Assembly: GCF_035486915.1 (NCBI RefSeq)
Contig: NZ_DATHMR010000034.1
Span: 1-19,419 of the forward strand
Origin: Dyella_B sp035486915
GTDB lineage: Bacteria; Pseudomonadota; Gammaproteobacteria; Xanthomonadales; Rhodanobacteraceae
DNA: 19,419 nucleotides
Direction of reading: 5' to 3'
The number at the start of each line of letters is the position of its first letter. The stretch's first letter is position 1. Made by a program: the position numbers and the translations under genes. The notes beneath the pieces are model-generated. The model was not told where the DNA came from. It searched no databases and saw only the letters and a list, made by a program, of their open reading frames with translations. Positions 11,360-18,703 of the stretch are shown in pieces.

Positions 11360-12742
11360 TTAGCGCATCGGAGGGAAGCCGCCTCCCATCCCGCCCATGC
11401 CCTTCATAGCGCCCCGCATCTGCCGCAGCAGACCCTTGGAGCCGCCCTTAGAGAGCTTGGACATCATTTTTTCCATCTGCATGTACTGCTTCAGTAAACG
11501 GTTCACATCCGCTGGCTGGGTGCCCGATCCGCGTGCCACGCGGGCGCGGCGCGAGCCGTTCAGCAAATCCGGATGGCGGCGTTCTTTCTTGGTCATCGAG
11601 CTGATGATCGCGACCATGCGCTTGATTTCGCCGTCGTTGACCTTGTTTTTAACTTCGTCCGGCAGTCCCGAAACGCCCGGCAACTTGTCTATGAGACCCG
11701 CAAGGCCACCCATATTGGCCATCTGTTCGAGCTGGTCGCGCATGTCGTTCAGATCGAAACGCTTGCCCTTCATCACCTTCGTGGCGAGCTTCTGCGCTTT
11801 TTCCTGATCGACCTTGCGCTCCACTTCCTCGACCAGCGACAACACGTCGCCCATGCCGAGGATGCGTTGCGCGATGCGGTCCGGATGGAACGGTTCCAGC
11901 GCGTCGGTCTTTTCGCCCGCGCCCAGGAATTTGATCGGACGGCCGGTGACGTAACGCACCGATAAAGCCGCACCGCCGCGTGCATCGCCATCGGTCTTGG
12001 TCAGCACAACGCCGGTAAGCGGCAATGCTTCGCTGAATGCCTTGGCCGTGTTGGCGGCATCCTGACCGGTCATCGAGTCGACGACGAACAGGGTTTCGAT
12101 GGGTGTTATCGCGGCATGGAGTGCCTTGATCTCCGCCATCATCGCTTCGTCGATATGCAAACGGCCGGCGGTGTCGACCAACAGCACGTCGATCACCTCC
12201 TTGCGCGCAGCGACAATCGCAGCCTTGGCGATATCCACCGGATTCTGCCCGGCGTCGGACGGGAAGAACTTCACGCCCACCTGCTCGGCCAGCGTGCGCA
12301 GCTGCTCGATAGCGGCCGGACGATACACGTCGCAGCTCACCACCATCACGCGTTTCTTCTTACGCTCGGTGAGGAAGCGCGCGAGCTTGGCCACGGTAGT
12401 GGTTTTACCGGCACCCTGCAGACCAGCCATCAACACGACGGCGGGCGGCTGCTGGGCAAGATTGAGCTCGGTATTGGCTGTGCCCATCAGCGCGGTCAAT
12501 TCATCGCTGACCACTTTTACCAACGCCTGACCGGGCGAAAGGCTCTTCAGCACTTCCTGACCGACCGCGCGCACTTTTACGCGTTCGATCAACGCCTGCA
12601 CAACAGGCAGCGCGACGTCCGCTTCGAGCAGCGCGATGCGCACCTCGCGCAGGCTTTCGCGGATGTTTTCCTCGGTCAGTCGACCGCGACCGCGCAAGCG
12701 GTTGACGGTGGTGGAGAGGCGTTGGCTGAGCGACTCAAACAT
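11360..12742 (-). CDS. ffh: Signal recognition particle protein Ffh (SRP54)
   Basis: GTPase that binds signal sequences and 4.5S RNA and docks with FtsY for co-translational membrane targeting. 460 residues (E. coli 453). Seen: N domain with LTEENIRESLREVRIALLEADV; G1 GLQGAGKTT at 107-115; CDVYRPAAIEQL; DTAGR at 190-194; TKTDGDARGGAAL; FLGAGEKTDALEPF; and a Met-rich M domain (QYMQMEKMMSKL, MRGAMKGMGGMGGGFPPMR). All GTPase motifs are intact. It lies in the conserved ffh-rpsP order, but its usual divergent neighbour ypjD is displaced by a three-gene cassette. A TATATT -10-like box lies about 38-43 nt upstream. Confidence 0.99.
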   Translation of the reverse strand: MFESLSQRLSTTVNRLRGRGRLTEENIRESLREVRIALLEADVALPVVQALIERVKVRAVGQEVLKSLSPGQALVKVVSDELTALMGTANTELNLAQQPPAVVLMAGLQGAGKTTTVAKLARFLTERKKKRVMVVSCDVYRPAAIEQLRTLAEQVGVKFFPSDAGQNPVDIAKAAIVAARKEVIDVLLVDTAGRLHIDEAMMAEIKALHAAITPIETLFVVDSMTGQDAANTAKAFSEALPLTGVVLTKTDGDARGGAALSVRYVTGRPIKFLGAGEKTDALEPFHPDRIAQRILGMGDVLSLVEEVERKVDQEKAQKLATKVMKGKRFDLNDMRDQLEQMANMGGLAGLIDKLPGVSGLPDEVKNKVNDGEIKRMVAIISSMTKKERRHPDLLNGSRRARVARGSGTQPADVNRLLKQYMQMEKMMSKLSKGGSKGLLRQMRGAMKGMGGMGGGFPPMR

Positions 12743-12779
12743 GGGCGTCTACGTCGTATGAGGGTCAAACGGATTGACA

Positions 12780-12785
12780 AATATA
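12780..12785 (-). promoter_or_regulatory. Candidate -10 box for ffh
   Basis: The minus strand reads TATATT here, within the 62-nt gap before ffh. The -35 position at 17-nt spacing reads CTGAGC, only a partial match. It overlaps the TTGACAAATAT 11-mer (12774-12784) shared with the region upstream of the Cache-HAMP gene. Confidence 0.35.
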
Positions 12786-12801
12786 GCAGAGACGCTCGTC
12801 T

Positions 12802-12826
12802 GGCTCAGGCATGCGCCGGCTGAGCC
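12802..12826 (-). terminator. Hairpin over the hydrolase stop codon
   Basis: GGCTCAG (12802-12808) and CTGAGCC (12820-12826) form a perfect 7-bp stem with an 11-nt loop spanning the stop codon (12807-12805). No U-tract follows directly on the minus strand, so termination before ffh would be weak or Rho-dependent. Confidence 0.3.
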
Positions 12827-14148
12827 TTGATCCAGTCGGCGATGTCCTGGATCACCCTTGGGTCCACATGTGCAGGCTTGAAGTAATCCTTTGGCGAAGG
12901 CGGATTGCCCGCAAGCATGAAAAGATGACTCAGACCCGGGTATTGGACCAGCTTCACACGTGGGTCGTGCGCGAAAGCTGCCTGCCAGCCTGTGAACTCC
13001 TCCTGCGGGGACACCTGAAAATCCGCACCGCCCTGCAGGATCAGCACGGGCTCGCTCAGATGCTTTGCGATCGCAACAGGATCGTAGTCGCGTGCACTGA
13101 GCCAATAGCTGGCGGGTGCATTGAAGAAATCTCCAGCGGGCGGATGCGCGGCATCGGCGTGCGCCAGTGCATCGCGTGCCTTGATCAGGGGCGCGAGCTG
13201 CGCATTCAGTTGATCGGCAGAGGCGTCCTGCATCTGTGCAAGGCGGCGTGTTTGTCGAATCAAAAGATCGATATCGAAACGCATCGGTGCAGCCATCATG
13301 ATCACGCCCGCCAGTTGCGGATCGCGCTGCCCGATGCGCGGCGCCATAAATGCGCCAAGACTGTGGCCCAGCACGAACACGCGTTTGGGATCGACACCCG
13401 GTTGCGCGGCCAACTGCTTCAATGCTGTCAACGCATCTTCGGTGACTTCGTCATCGAGCGTGAAATGGGTACCAATCGCTTGCGGTCCGAATACGTGCGT
13501 ACGTTTTTCGACACGCAATGACGCAATGCCCGCAGTCGCCAAACCGTCGGCCAGATCGCGAAACGGTTTGTTCGGTCCCAGTGTCTCATCACGATCGTGA
13601 TTACCTGAGCCACCTACTAGCAACACCGCCGGAAACGGGCCTTTTCCTTTCGGCAGCACGAGTGTTCCCGGCAGCGACCCATACGGCGACATGACATTCA
13701 GCTTGCTCGCAATTCCCGTTGCCGATGTCGGCGCCGATGCTTGCGCGGAAGCGTTCGGCAGCGCGTCTGCCGGCACGACTCGGAATGTCGTAATGCGATC
13801 TTGCGCATCGCAACCCACAAGTGCGGCCATCGGCATTTTGGAAAAATCCATGTCCGCTACGAGCAGGTTATTGCCGTTCAGGGTGCGCGGCTGCAACGCG
13901 CCGAGCTGACGAAAATCACCTGCCATACCCTGGATTTGAATCCATCCATCCTTCAACTTATCGGGCGTCACGTTCGCTGCAATATTCGGCGCGAAATTTT
14001 TCACGGCTTGATCGTAGTCGCCGTGCGTAAAGGCGGTCAGCGCGGCCTGCGCGTTCGTTCGGCATGCTGCGGTCGGATCAGCATTGCTCGCAGTCGCCAA
14101 TACAAATCCGGTGACACCTACACATGCGATGAGTGTCCGTGAGTACAT
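12805..14148 (-). CDS. Secreted alpha/beta hydrolase with N-terminal DUF3887-like domain
   Basis: 447 residues. A signal peptide is visible (MYSRTLIACV... with a hydrophobic core, likely cut after SNA at residue 23), so export to the periplasm or outside is expected. Residues about 28-125 form a DUF3887-like domain (ALTAFTHGDYDQAVKNF, QLGALQPRTLNG). Residues about 150-445 are an alpha/beta hydrolase: LPKGKGPFPAVLLVGGSGNHDRDET, nucleophile Ser263 in GHSLGA, acid Asp376 in GGADFQVS and His408 in GLSHLF, a complete triad. Probably an esterase or serine aminopeptidase-like enzyme; substrate unknown. GAGGAGA lies 5 nt before the ATG. The open frame continues to 14832, but that part is antisense-like shadow of the sdpI-like gene. 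It follows the SdpI-like gene by 26 nt and is probably its operon mate. Confidence 0.9.
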   Translation of the reverse strand: MYSRTLIACVGVTGFVLATASNADPTAACRTNAQAALTAFTHGDYDQAVKNFAPNIAANVTPDKLKDGWIQIQGMAGDFRQLGALQPRTLNGNNLLVADMDFSKMPMAALVGCDAQDRITTFRVVPADALPNASAQASAPTSATGIASKLNVMSPYGSLPGTLVLPKGKGPFPAVLLVGGSGNHDRDETLGPNKPFRDLADGLATAGIASLRVEKRTHVFGPQAIGTHFTLDDEVTEDALTALKQLAAQPGVDPKRVFVLGHSLGAFMAPRIGQRDPQLAGVIMMAAPMRFDIDLLIRQTRRLAQMQDASADQLNAQLAPLIKARDALAHADAAHPPAGDFFNAPASYWLSARDYDPVAIAKHLSEPVLILQGGADFQVSPQEEFTGWQAAFAHDPRVKLVQYPGLSHLFMLAGNPPSPKDYFKPAHVDPRVIQDIADWIKAQPAHA

Positions 14149-14174
14149 GTCTTTCTCCTCGGTAATCGGGGTTT

Positions 14175-14810
14175 TCACTGCAGCCACTGATAGATGACAT
14201 ACGAATAAATGGCAGGAATAAGCGCTGCACCCACCAGCACGTAAATCGCCACCATCAACGGCGCGCCGGCGAACGCAGCGATGACCGTCACCAGCCCCGC
14301 CAGCATGAAGACCCAGCCAGCCATGCGATGTGTCCGTTCCCATACTTCGTCGTTGGCAAGCGTCCAAGGTGTGCGAATGCCCGCAAAGAAGTTCTTGCGA
14401 AGCTTGCCCATGTAATTGCCCATCACCATCCAGAGCAGTCCCAGCCCAACCGTGGTGACAAGCGGCTGGTGCATGGGATGTCCTGCGCCGTTCAACAGCA
14501 CACCGAACGCGGTAACCAGCACGAAGGCCTGCACGGCCAACATCACAATCGTGAACACCGAAGCAAACGGTTTGATGCGGTAACCCCGCGGAGAAATGGC
14601 GGGCAGGAGGATCGTGAGCAACGCAAGTCCGGCGATGACGAGCATGGGTGCGGCGACCGCTTTGAAGGGCGTCATGTAGCCGTTGATCTGTCCTTGCGCA
14701 TTCCAATGCGTAGGAATCACCGTTGGCATCTGCGGGAGCAGCCACAGATACGCCGCCAGCAACATCAGCAGGAACAACGCCGACAACAAGAGACTGCGTA
14801 CGGGATTCAT
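14175..14810 (-). CDS. SdpI/DUF1648-family membrane protein
   Basis: A 211-residue integral membrane protein with about six helices (near 7-26, 51-71, 84-105, 117-135, 163-183 and 186-208). Seen: the DUF1648 signature LPQMPTVIPTHWNAQGQINGY at the first loop, and the SdpI-type segment GNYMGKLRKNFFAGIRTPWT plus LANDEVWERTHRMAGW at 131-166. In Bacillus subtilis SdpI gives immunity to the SdpC toxin and sequesters the repressor SdpR at the membrane. The ATG overlaps the stop of the ArsR-family gene (ATGA), the same pairing as sdpR-sdpI. No toxin gene resembling sdpC is present. The family is well supported; an immunity or sensing role is inference. Confidence 0.9.
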   Translation of the reverse strand: MNPVRSLLLSALFLLMLLAAYLWLLPQMPTVIPTHWNAQGQINGYMTPFKAVAAPMLVIAGLALLTILLPAISPRGYRIKPFASVFTIVMLAVQAFVLVTAFGVLLNGAGHPMHQPLVTTVGLGLLWMVMGNYMGKLRKNFFAGIRTPWTLANDEVWERTHRMAGWVFMLAGLVTVIAAFAGAPLMVAIYVLVGAALIPAIYSYVIYQWLQ

Positions 14811-15094
14811 CGCTTGCCTCCTTTTCCGCCACTGGACGGAATCAGGTCGAGCACCATGCGGGTGAGGTCTTCCATCACGGTGCTGTTGAGGGAGTACACA
14901 ATGAATTGGCCCCGGCGTTCGGTGCGCACGAGATCCGCCTGCTTGAGAATGGCGAAGTGGTGGGAGAGCGACGCGCCGGTGATATCGAACGCTGACCCGA
15001 TTTCGCCCGCGCTCATGGCGCCGCCATGCAGTCGCTTGAGAATCGCGCGACGCGTGGGGTCAGCCAGAGCTTTGAAGACGGCTTGCTGTTTCAC
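14807..15094 (-). CDS. ArsR-family repressor, SdpR-like
   Basis: A 95-residue winged-helix repressor. Seen: VFKALADPTRRAILKRLHGG at 6-25, typical of SdpR-like ArsR proteins; helix-turn-helix about 28-51 (SAGEIGSAFDITGASLSHHFAILKQ, without metal-binding CxC); wing RTERRGQFIVYSLN at 57-70. The absence of the ArsR cysteine site argues against metal sensing. The start codon is GTG at 15094; an in-frame TGA lies six codons upstream, so no longer form is possible. The stop overlaps the sdpI-like ATG by 4 nt. A promoter fully overlapped by a perfect palindrome lies 30-60 nt upstream, consistent with autorepression. Confidence 0.93.
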   Translation of the reverse strand: MKQQAVFKALADPTRRAILKRLHGGAMSAGEIGSAFDITGASLSHHFAILKQADLVRTERRGQFIVYSLNSTVMEDLTRMVLDLIPSSGGKGGKR

Positions 15095-15122
15095 GGCTCA
15101 GCGACGGTTCCAATTCATCCAT

Positions 15123-15155
15123 AGATATTTAGACAAATATCTAAATAAAGTGCAA
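15123..15155 (-). promoter_or_regulatory. Promoter and palindromic operator of the sdpR-like operon
   Basis: On the minus strand, TTGCAC (-35, 15155-15150) and TAAATA (-10, 15131-15126) are separated by 18 nt. Between and over them lies AGATATTT-AGAC-AAATATCT (15123-15142), a perfect 8-bp inverted repeat, nested with ATTTAGA (15127-15133)/TCTAAAT (15140-15146). This AT-rich stretch stands out from the GC-rich surroundings. ArsR-family repressors bind such palindromes, so autorepression is the natural reading. It may also affect the divergent ypjD, which starts 70 nt away. Confidence 0.7.
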
Positions 15156-15212
15156 GTGCCGGTCAAAACGCCGCGTTCACCCGGCCCCGGCCGTATGCCA
15201 AACTAACCCTCG

Positions 15213-16031
15213 ATGCTAGCCGCCCTTTCTGTCTTCGCGATCGTTTGCTACCTGCTCGCCAGCGGGCTGTTGGCGCGTCCGCTATTTACCGGAAGCACTA
15301 CGACCACGCCAGCGCCCGCGGCCGGCGCGCGACCGGCGCTCGCGATCGCCACCATCGCCGTAGTGACACATGCTGCCCAGCTGCTTGCCGTGCATCGCGG
15401 TGCGTTGGATCTGCATTTTTTTGCGGCGCTATCGCTGGTCGGATGCGTGGTGTCGGCGCTTACGTTGCTGGTCAACCTGACGCGTCCGGTCGCCGCACTC
15501 GGTGTGATCGTTTTCCCGCTCAGCGCGCTGCTGCTGCTGGCCGATAGCTTTCTGGCAGCGCCCACGGCACCCATGCCGATGGACTGGCACATCAAGCTGC
15601 ATGTCACTGTTGCGCTGCTTGCCTTCAGCGTTCTATCGATTGCAGCGGCCATGGCGATTTTGCTGGCAATCCAGGAACGCGCGCTGCGGCATCGTCAGCT
15701 AGGGCCGTGGCTGAGCGCGCTGCCGCCGCTCACGCTCACCGAATCGCTGCTGTTCCGCTTGATTGCCGCAGGCTTTGTGTTGCTTACGTTGACGCTGCTG
15801 ACCGGCATCCTGTTTGTCGACAACCTGTTCGGACAGAACCTCGTCAACAAAACCGTGCTGTCGATCATCGCGTGGCTGGTATTTGGCGCCCTGCTCTATG
15901 GGCGCTGGCGTCATGGCTGGCGCGGTCGTAGCGCGGTGAATCTCACGCTGATCGGCATGGGGATGCTGGTGCTGGCGTTCTTCGGTTCGAAGTTCGTGCT
16001 TGAGCTGATTTTGCATCGCACGGTGAACTGA
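15213..16031 (+). CDS. ypjD: CcsA/YpjD-family inner membrane protein (cytochrome c assembly-like)
   Basis: A 272-residue protein with about eight membrane helices, similar in length to E. coli YpjD (263). Seen: His53 in VVTHAAQLL, FPLSALLLL, the WHIKLHVTVALLAF segment (His126, His130) typical of the CcsA/CcmC haem-handling family, GILFVDNLFGQNLVNKTVLSIIAWLVFGALLYGR, and GSKFVLELILH at the end. The family resembles cytochrome c biogenesis proteins, but YpjD's precise role is not settled. It is normally the divergent neighbour of ffh; here the SdpR-like cassette intervenes. The ATG at 15213 has no evident Shine-Dalgarno. It ends 12 nt before the convergent radA stop. Confidence 0.9.
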   Translation: MLAALSVFAIVCYLLASGLLARPLFTGSTTTTPAPAAGARPALAIATIAVVTHAAQLLAVHRGALDLHFFAALSLVGCVVSALTLLVNLTRPVAALGVIVFPLSALLLLADSFLAAPTAPMPMDWHIKLHVTVALLAFSVLSIAAAMAILLAIQERALRHRQLGPWLSALPPLTLTESLLFRLIAAGFVLLTLTLLTGILFVDNLFGQNLVNKTVLSIIAWLVFGALLYGRWRHGWRGRSAVNLTLIGMGMLVLAFFGSKFVLELILHRTVN

Positions 16032-16043
16032 GCCGCGCCCTCG

Positions 16044-17423
16044 TTAGCGGCAAGCGTCGATAGCGTGCGATAAACGCTCGACGCCGATGACTTCCATCTC
16101 ACCTACCCGCCCCTGCTTGGGCGCGTTTGCCTTCGGCACGATGGCGCGGCGGAAGCCGTGATGTGCAGCTTCCTTCAAGCGTTCTTCGCCATTTGGAACC
16201 GGGCGAATTTCTCCAGACAAGCCCACTTCGCCAAACGCAATGGTTTTCTCGGGAAGCGGCCGGTCGCGTAGTGACGAAAGCACCGCCAGTAGCACTGGCA
16301 AATCGGCGGCTGTTTCCTGCACGCGAATGCCGCCGACAACGTTGACGAAGACGTCCTGATCATAAGCGGCAACGCCACCATGCCGATGCAACACCGCCAG
16401 CAACATTGCCAGGCGATTCTGCTCAAGACCTAGCGCGACGCGGCGCGGATTGCCCAGCGACGATTGATCCACCAGGGCCTGTACTTCGACCAGCAACGGG
16501 CGTGTGCCTTCGCGCGTCACCATGACTGCGCTGCCGGATGTCGGACCGCTGTGCGCGGACAGGAAAATGGCCGAAGGATTCGGAACCTCGCGCAAGCCTT
16601 TTTCCGACATCGCGAAAACGCCAAGCTCGTTCACGGCGCCGAAGCGATTCTTGAAAGCACGCAGCACGCGGAAACGGCTGCCGGACTCGCCTTCGAAATA
16701 CAGCACCGCATCGACCATATGCTCCAGCACGCGCGGACCGGCGATACCGCCCTCCTTGGTGACATGGCCGACAAGAAAGACCGAGGTACCGCTTTCCTTC
16801 GCGAAACGCGTGAGCCGCGCAGCAGATTCGCGCACCTGACTAACGGAGCCGGGCGCAGCGGTGAGCAACTCCGTCCAGATCGTCTGAATCGAGTCGATGA
16901 CCAAAACACGCGGGCGCGTGGACGCGACTTGCTCGAGGATGCGTTCAACGCCGGTTTCCGCAAGCGCATGCAAGGGGTGCAACGGCAGGTCGAGTCGTTG
17001 GGCACGCGACGCGACCTGCGCCAGCGACTCTTCGCCGGTCACATAAACGCTGGGAAGCTTTTCACCGAGTTTGCCCAGCATCTGAAGTAGCAGTGTCGAT
17101 TTGCCGATGCCGGGATCGCCGCCGATCAGCACCACTGAGCCGTCGACCAAACCGCCGCCCAGTACACGATCCAGCTCGCCGATACCGGTAAGCGTGCGCG
17201 ACTCGGCGGTGATCAGTACGTCCGTCAACGGCGTCACTTTCGGCACGGTATTGACCGCACCGGCATAACCGCCCTGTCGCGCAGCAGCCACCGATTTCTG
17301 TGCAGGCTGCACCACAAATTCTGACAACGTGTTCCACGCGCTGCACTCCACGCACTGGCCTTGCCACTTGTTGTGTTCGGCACCGCAATCGGTGCAGACA
17401 TAGGCGGTCTTGGCTTTGGCCAT
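16044..17423 (-). CDS. radA: DNA repair protein RadA
   Basis: DnaB-like hexameric helicase that promotes branch migration and processes recombination intermediates. 459 residues (E. coli 460). Seen: N-terminal zinc finger with Cys10, Cys13, Cys24 and Cys27; Walker A GGDPGIGKST at 101-110; Walker B VLVIDSIQT at 173-181; the RadA-specific KNRFG motif at 258-262; and a C-terminal Lon-protease-like domain (DVFVNVVGGIRVQETAADL, FGEVGLSGEIRPV). All key motifs are intact. The ATG lacks a clear Shine-Dalgarno. It lies 69 nt after alr on the same strand, possibly cotranscribed. Confidence 0.99.
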   Translation of the reverse strand: MAKAKTAYVCTDCGAEHNKWQGQCVECSAWNTLSEFVVQPAQKSVAAARQGGYAGAVNTVPKVTPLTDVLITAESRTLTGIGELDRVLGGGLVDGSVVLIGGDPGIGKSTLLLQMLGKLGEKLPSVYVTGEESLAQVASRAQRLDLPLHPLHALAETGVERILEQVASTRPRVLVIDSIQTIWTELLTAAPGSVSQVRESAARLTRFAKESGTSVFLVGHVTKEGGIAGPRVLEHMVDAVLYFEGESGSRFRVLRAFKNRFGAVNELGVFAMSEKGLREVPNPSAIFLSAHSGPTSGSAVMVTREGTRPLLVEVQALVDQSSLGNPRRVALGLEQNRLAMLLAVLHRHGGVAAYDQDVFVNVVGGIRVQETAADLPVLLAVLSSLRDRPLPEKTIAFGEVGLSGEIRPVPNGEERLKEAAHHGFRRAIVPKANAPKQGRVGEMEVIGVERLSHAIDACR

Positions 17424-17492
17424 GGCGTTATGCGCTGATGATCGATGGAGGAAGCTTAGCGTTTGCCGGTCGCATGACGCGAGACACGCGAT

Positions 17493-18581
17493 TCATGCTT
17501 CGTCTTCGACGAATAACACACGGCGCGTCATGCCGCAGGTGAGGTCGTAACTGATGGTGCCTGATTGTGCGGCGACGATTTCGACGGGAAGCTCGGGACC
17601 CCACAGCGTGACGCGGTCACCTACTTTGGCGTCCGGCGCATCACGCAAGTCGAGTGTGATGAGATCCATCGATACGCGGCCAATCAGTGGCACGCGTTTG
17701 TCACCGACAAGCACGGGCGTTCCGGCGACTGCGCTGCGCGGATAGCCATCGCCGTAACCGACCGCCGCAACACCCACCGGCATATCTTCCGGGCAGTCCC
17801 ACAAACCGTTGTAGCCAATGCGTTCGCCACGCTTGATGGCGTTGATCGCAATCAAGCGGGTCGACAGCGTCATCGCGGCGCGGAAACCGAAATCTGCGCC
17901 GCTTTTTCCGTCCACAACGGAAAGTCCGTAAAGCAGGCCACCGGTGCGCACCCAATCGCCGCGCGCGTCAGGCCATCCGATCACTGCCGCCGAGTTGGAA
18001 AGCGAGCGTGGGCCAGCCAGCCCACGCGTTGCGTCGCGAAAGCGCTCGATCTGCTCGAGCGTACGCTCACCGTCAAACACTTCGGACTCGGCGAAATGCG
18101 TCATCAAACCGATGTCGGGATCGATGCCCGGCATCGTCGCCAGCTGTTGATGCACGGCCGCTGCACGTTCTGGCGCGAAACCGAGCCGATGCATGCCGCT
18201 GTCGATCTTCAGCCAGACATGAACACGTCCACGCGTCGGCGAGGCTTCGGATAGCCACTGAAGCTGGCTTTCGTGATGGATCGCCGCATCGAGACCAAGG
18301 CGCTGCATCTCGGCAATATCGCCCGCCTGATCCGGACCCGACAGCACGACAATGCGCTGACGGTGCCCTGCCGCGCGCAAGCGCAATCCATCGCCTAGCG
18401 ACGCCACCGCAAACGCATCCGCCGAACCATTCAACGCGCGTGCAACGCGTTCCAGACCATGACCATAGGCATCGGCTTTGACGACAGCCATGACCTTGGC
18501 TGGCGCAGCCAACTCGCGCAGCCGTTCCAAGTTGTGGCGCAACGCGCCCAGGTGAATGGTGGCGACAGTAGTGCGACTCAT
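17493..18581 (-). CDS. alr: Alanine racemase
   Basis: PLP enzyme interconverting L- and D-alanine for peptidoglycan. 362 residues (E. coli Alr 359). Seen: PLP-binding Lys35 in VVKADAYGHG; WLKIDSGMHRLGF with Lys125 (carbamylated position) and Arg132; THFAESE; SNSAAVI; the second catalytic Tyr257 in RIGYNGLW; VGYGDGYPR; and GRVSMDLITLDL with the substrate-pocket Met305. The ATG at 18581 has AGGA only 2 nt upstream, closer than optimal. It follows dnaB by 122 nt, the order also seen in enterobacteria. A hairpin and a TATGAT box in that gap suggest its own promoter. Confidence 0.98.
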   Translation of the reverse strand: MSRTTVATIHLGALRHNLERLRELAAPAKVMAVVKADAYGHGLERVARALNGSADAFAVASLGDGLRLRAAGHRQRIVVLSGPDQAGDIAEMQRLGLDAAIHHESQLQWLSEASPTRGRVHVWLKIDSGMHRLGFAPERAAAVHQQLATMPGIDPDIGLMTHFAESEVFDGERTLEQIERFRDATRGLAGPRSLSNSAAVIGWPDARGDWVRTGGLLYGLSVVDGKSGADFGFRAAMTLSTRLIAINAIKRGERIGYNGLWDCPEDMPVGVAAVGYGDGYPRSAVAGTPVLVGDKRVPLIGRVSMDLITLDLRDAPDAKVGDRVTLWGPELPVEIVAAQSGTISYDLTCGMTRRVLFVEDEA

Positions 18582-18603
18582 GATCCTGACTTGATCGAAC
18601 CCG

Positions 18604-18626
18604 GCGCTTTCAAAGCGTGAAAGCGC
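18604..18626 (-). promoter_or_regulatory. Hairpin in the alr leader
   Basis: GCGCTTTCA (18604-18612) and TGAAAGCGC (18618-18626) form a perfect 9-bp stem with a 5-nt loop, 23-45 nt before the alr ATG. No U-tract follows, so it is either a dnaB 3' structure or part of the alr 5' leader. Confidence 0.45.
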
Positions 18627-18637
18627 GTGAGCGTTGC

Positions 18638-18643
18638 ATCATA
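18638..18643 (-). promoter_or_regulatory. Candidate -10 box for alr
   Basis: The minus strand reads TATGAT, a 5-of-6 match to the sigma-70 -10 consensus, about 57-62 nt before the alr ATG. The -35 region at 16-18 nt spacing is a poor match, which would fit an activator-dependent or weak promoter. Confidence 0.4.
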
Positions 18644-18671
18644 GGGTACCGGCTGGCGCGCGGTAGATCAG

Positions 18672-18700
18672 GGCAATGCGATGGCAATCCGCAGGCAATC
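18672..18700 (-). repeat. Three 11-bp phased direct repeats downstream of dnaB
   Basis: On the minus strand GATTGCC, GATTGCC and CATTGCC start at exact 11-nt intervals (plus-strand GGCAATS at 18672, 18683 and 18694). They lie just after the dnaB stop and upstream of the candidate alr -10 box, on one helix face. They could be protein-binding sites or chance. Confidence 0.45.
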
Positions 18701-18703
18701 GCC

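Noticed and set aside
12774..12808. Plus-strand promoter suggested by TTGACA at 12774
   Set aside because: No plus-strand gene follows; the segment is better read as part of the minus-strand ffh upstream region.
14149..14832. N-terminal 228-codon extension of the alpha/beta hydrolase
   Set aside because: Out-of-frame shadow of the SdpI-like gene; the true start has a signal peptide and a strong GAGGAGA.
14807..15094. Metal-sensing ArsR/SmtB repressor of a resistance operon
   Set aside because: No CxC or other cysteine metal site, and the neighbour is an SdpI-family protein, not an efflux pump or arsenate reductase.
14328..15206. Plus-strand 292-codon ORF
   Set aside because: Antisense to the SdpI-like and ArsR-like genes, charged low-complexity translation without domain character.
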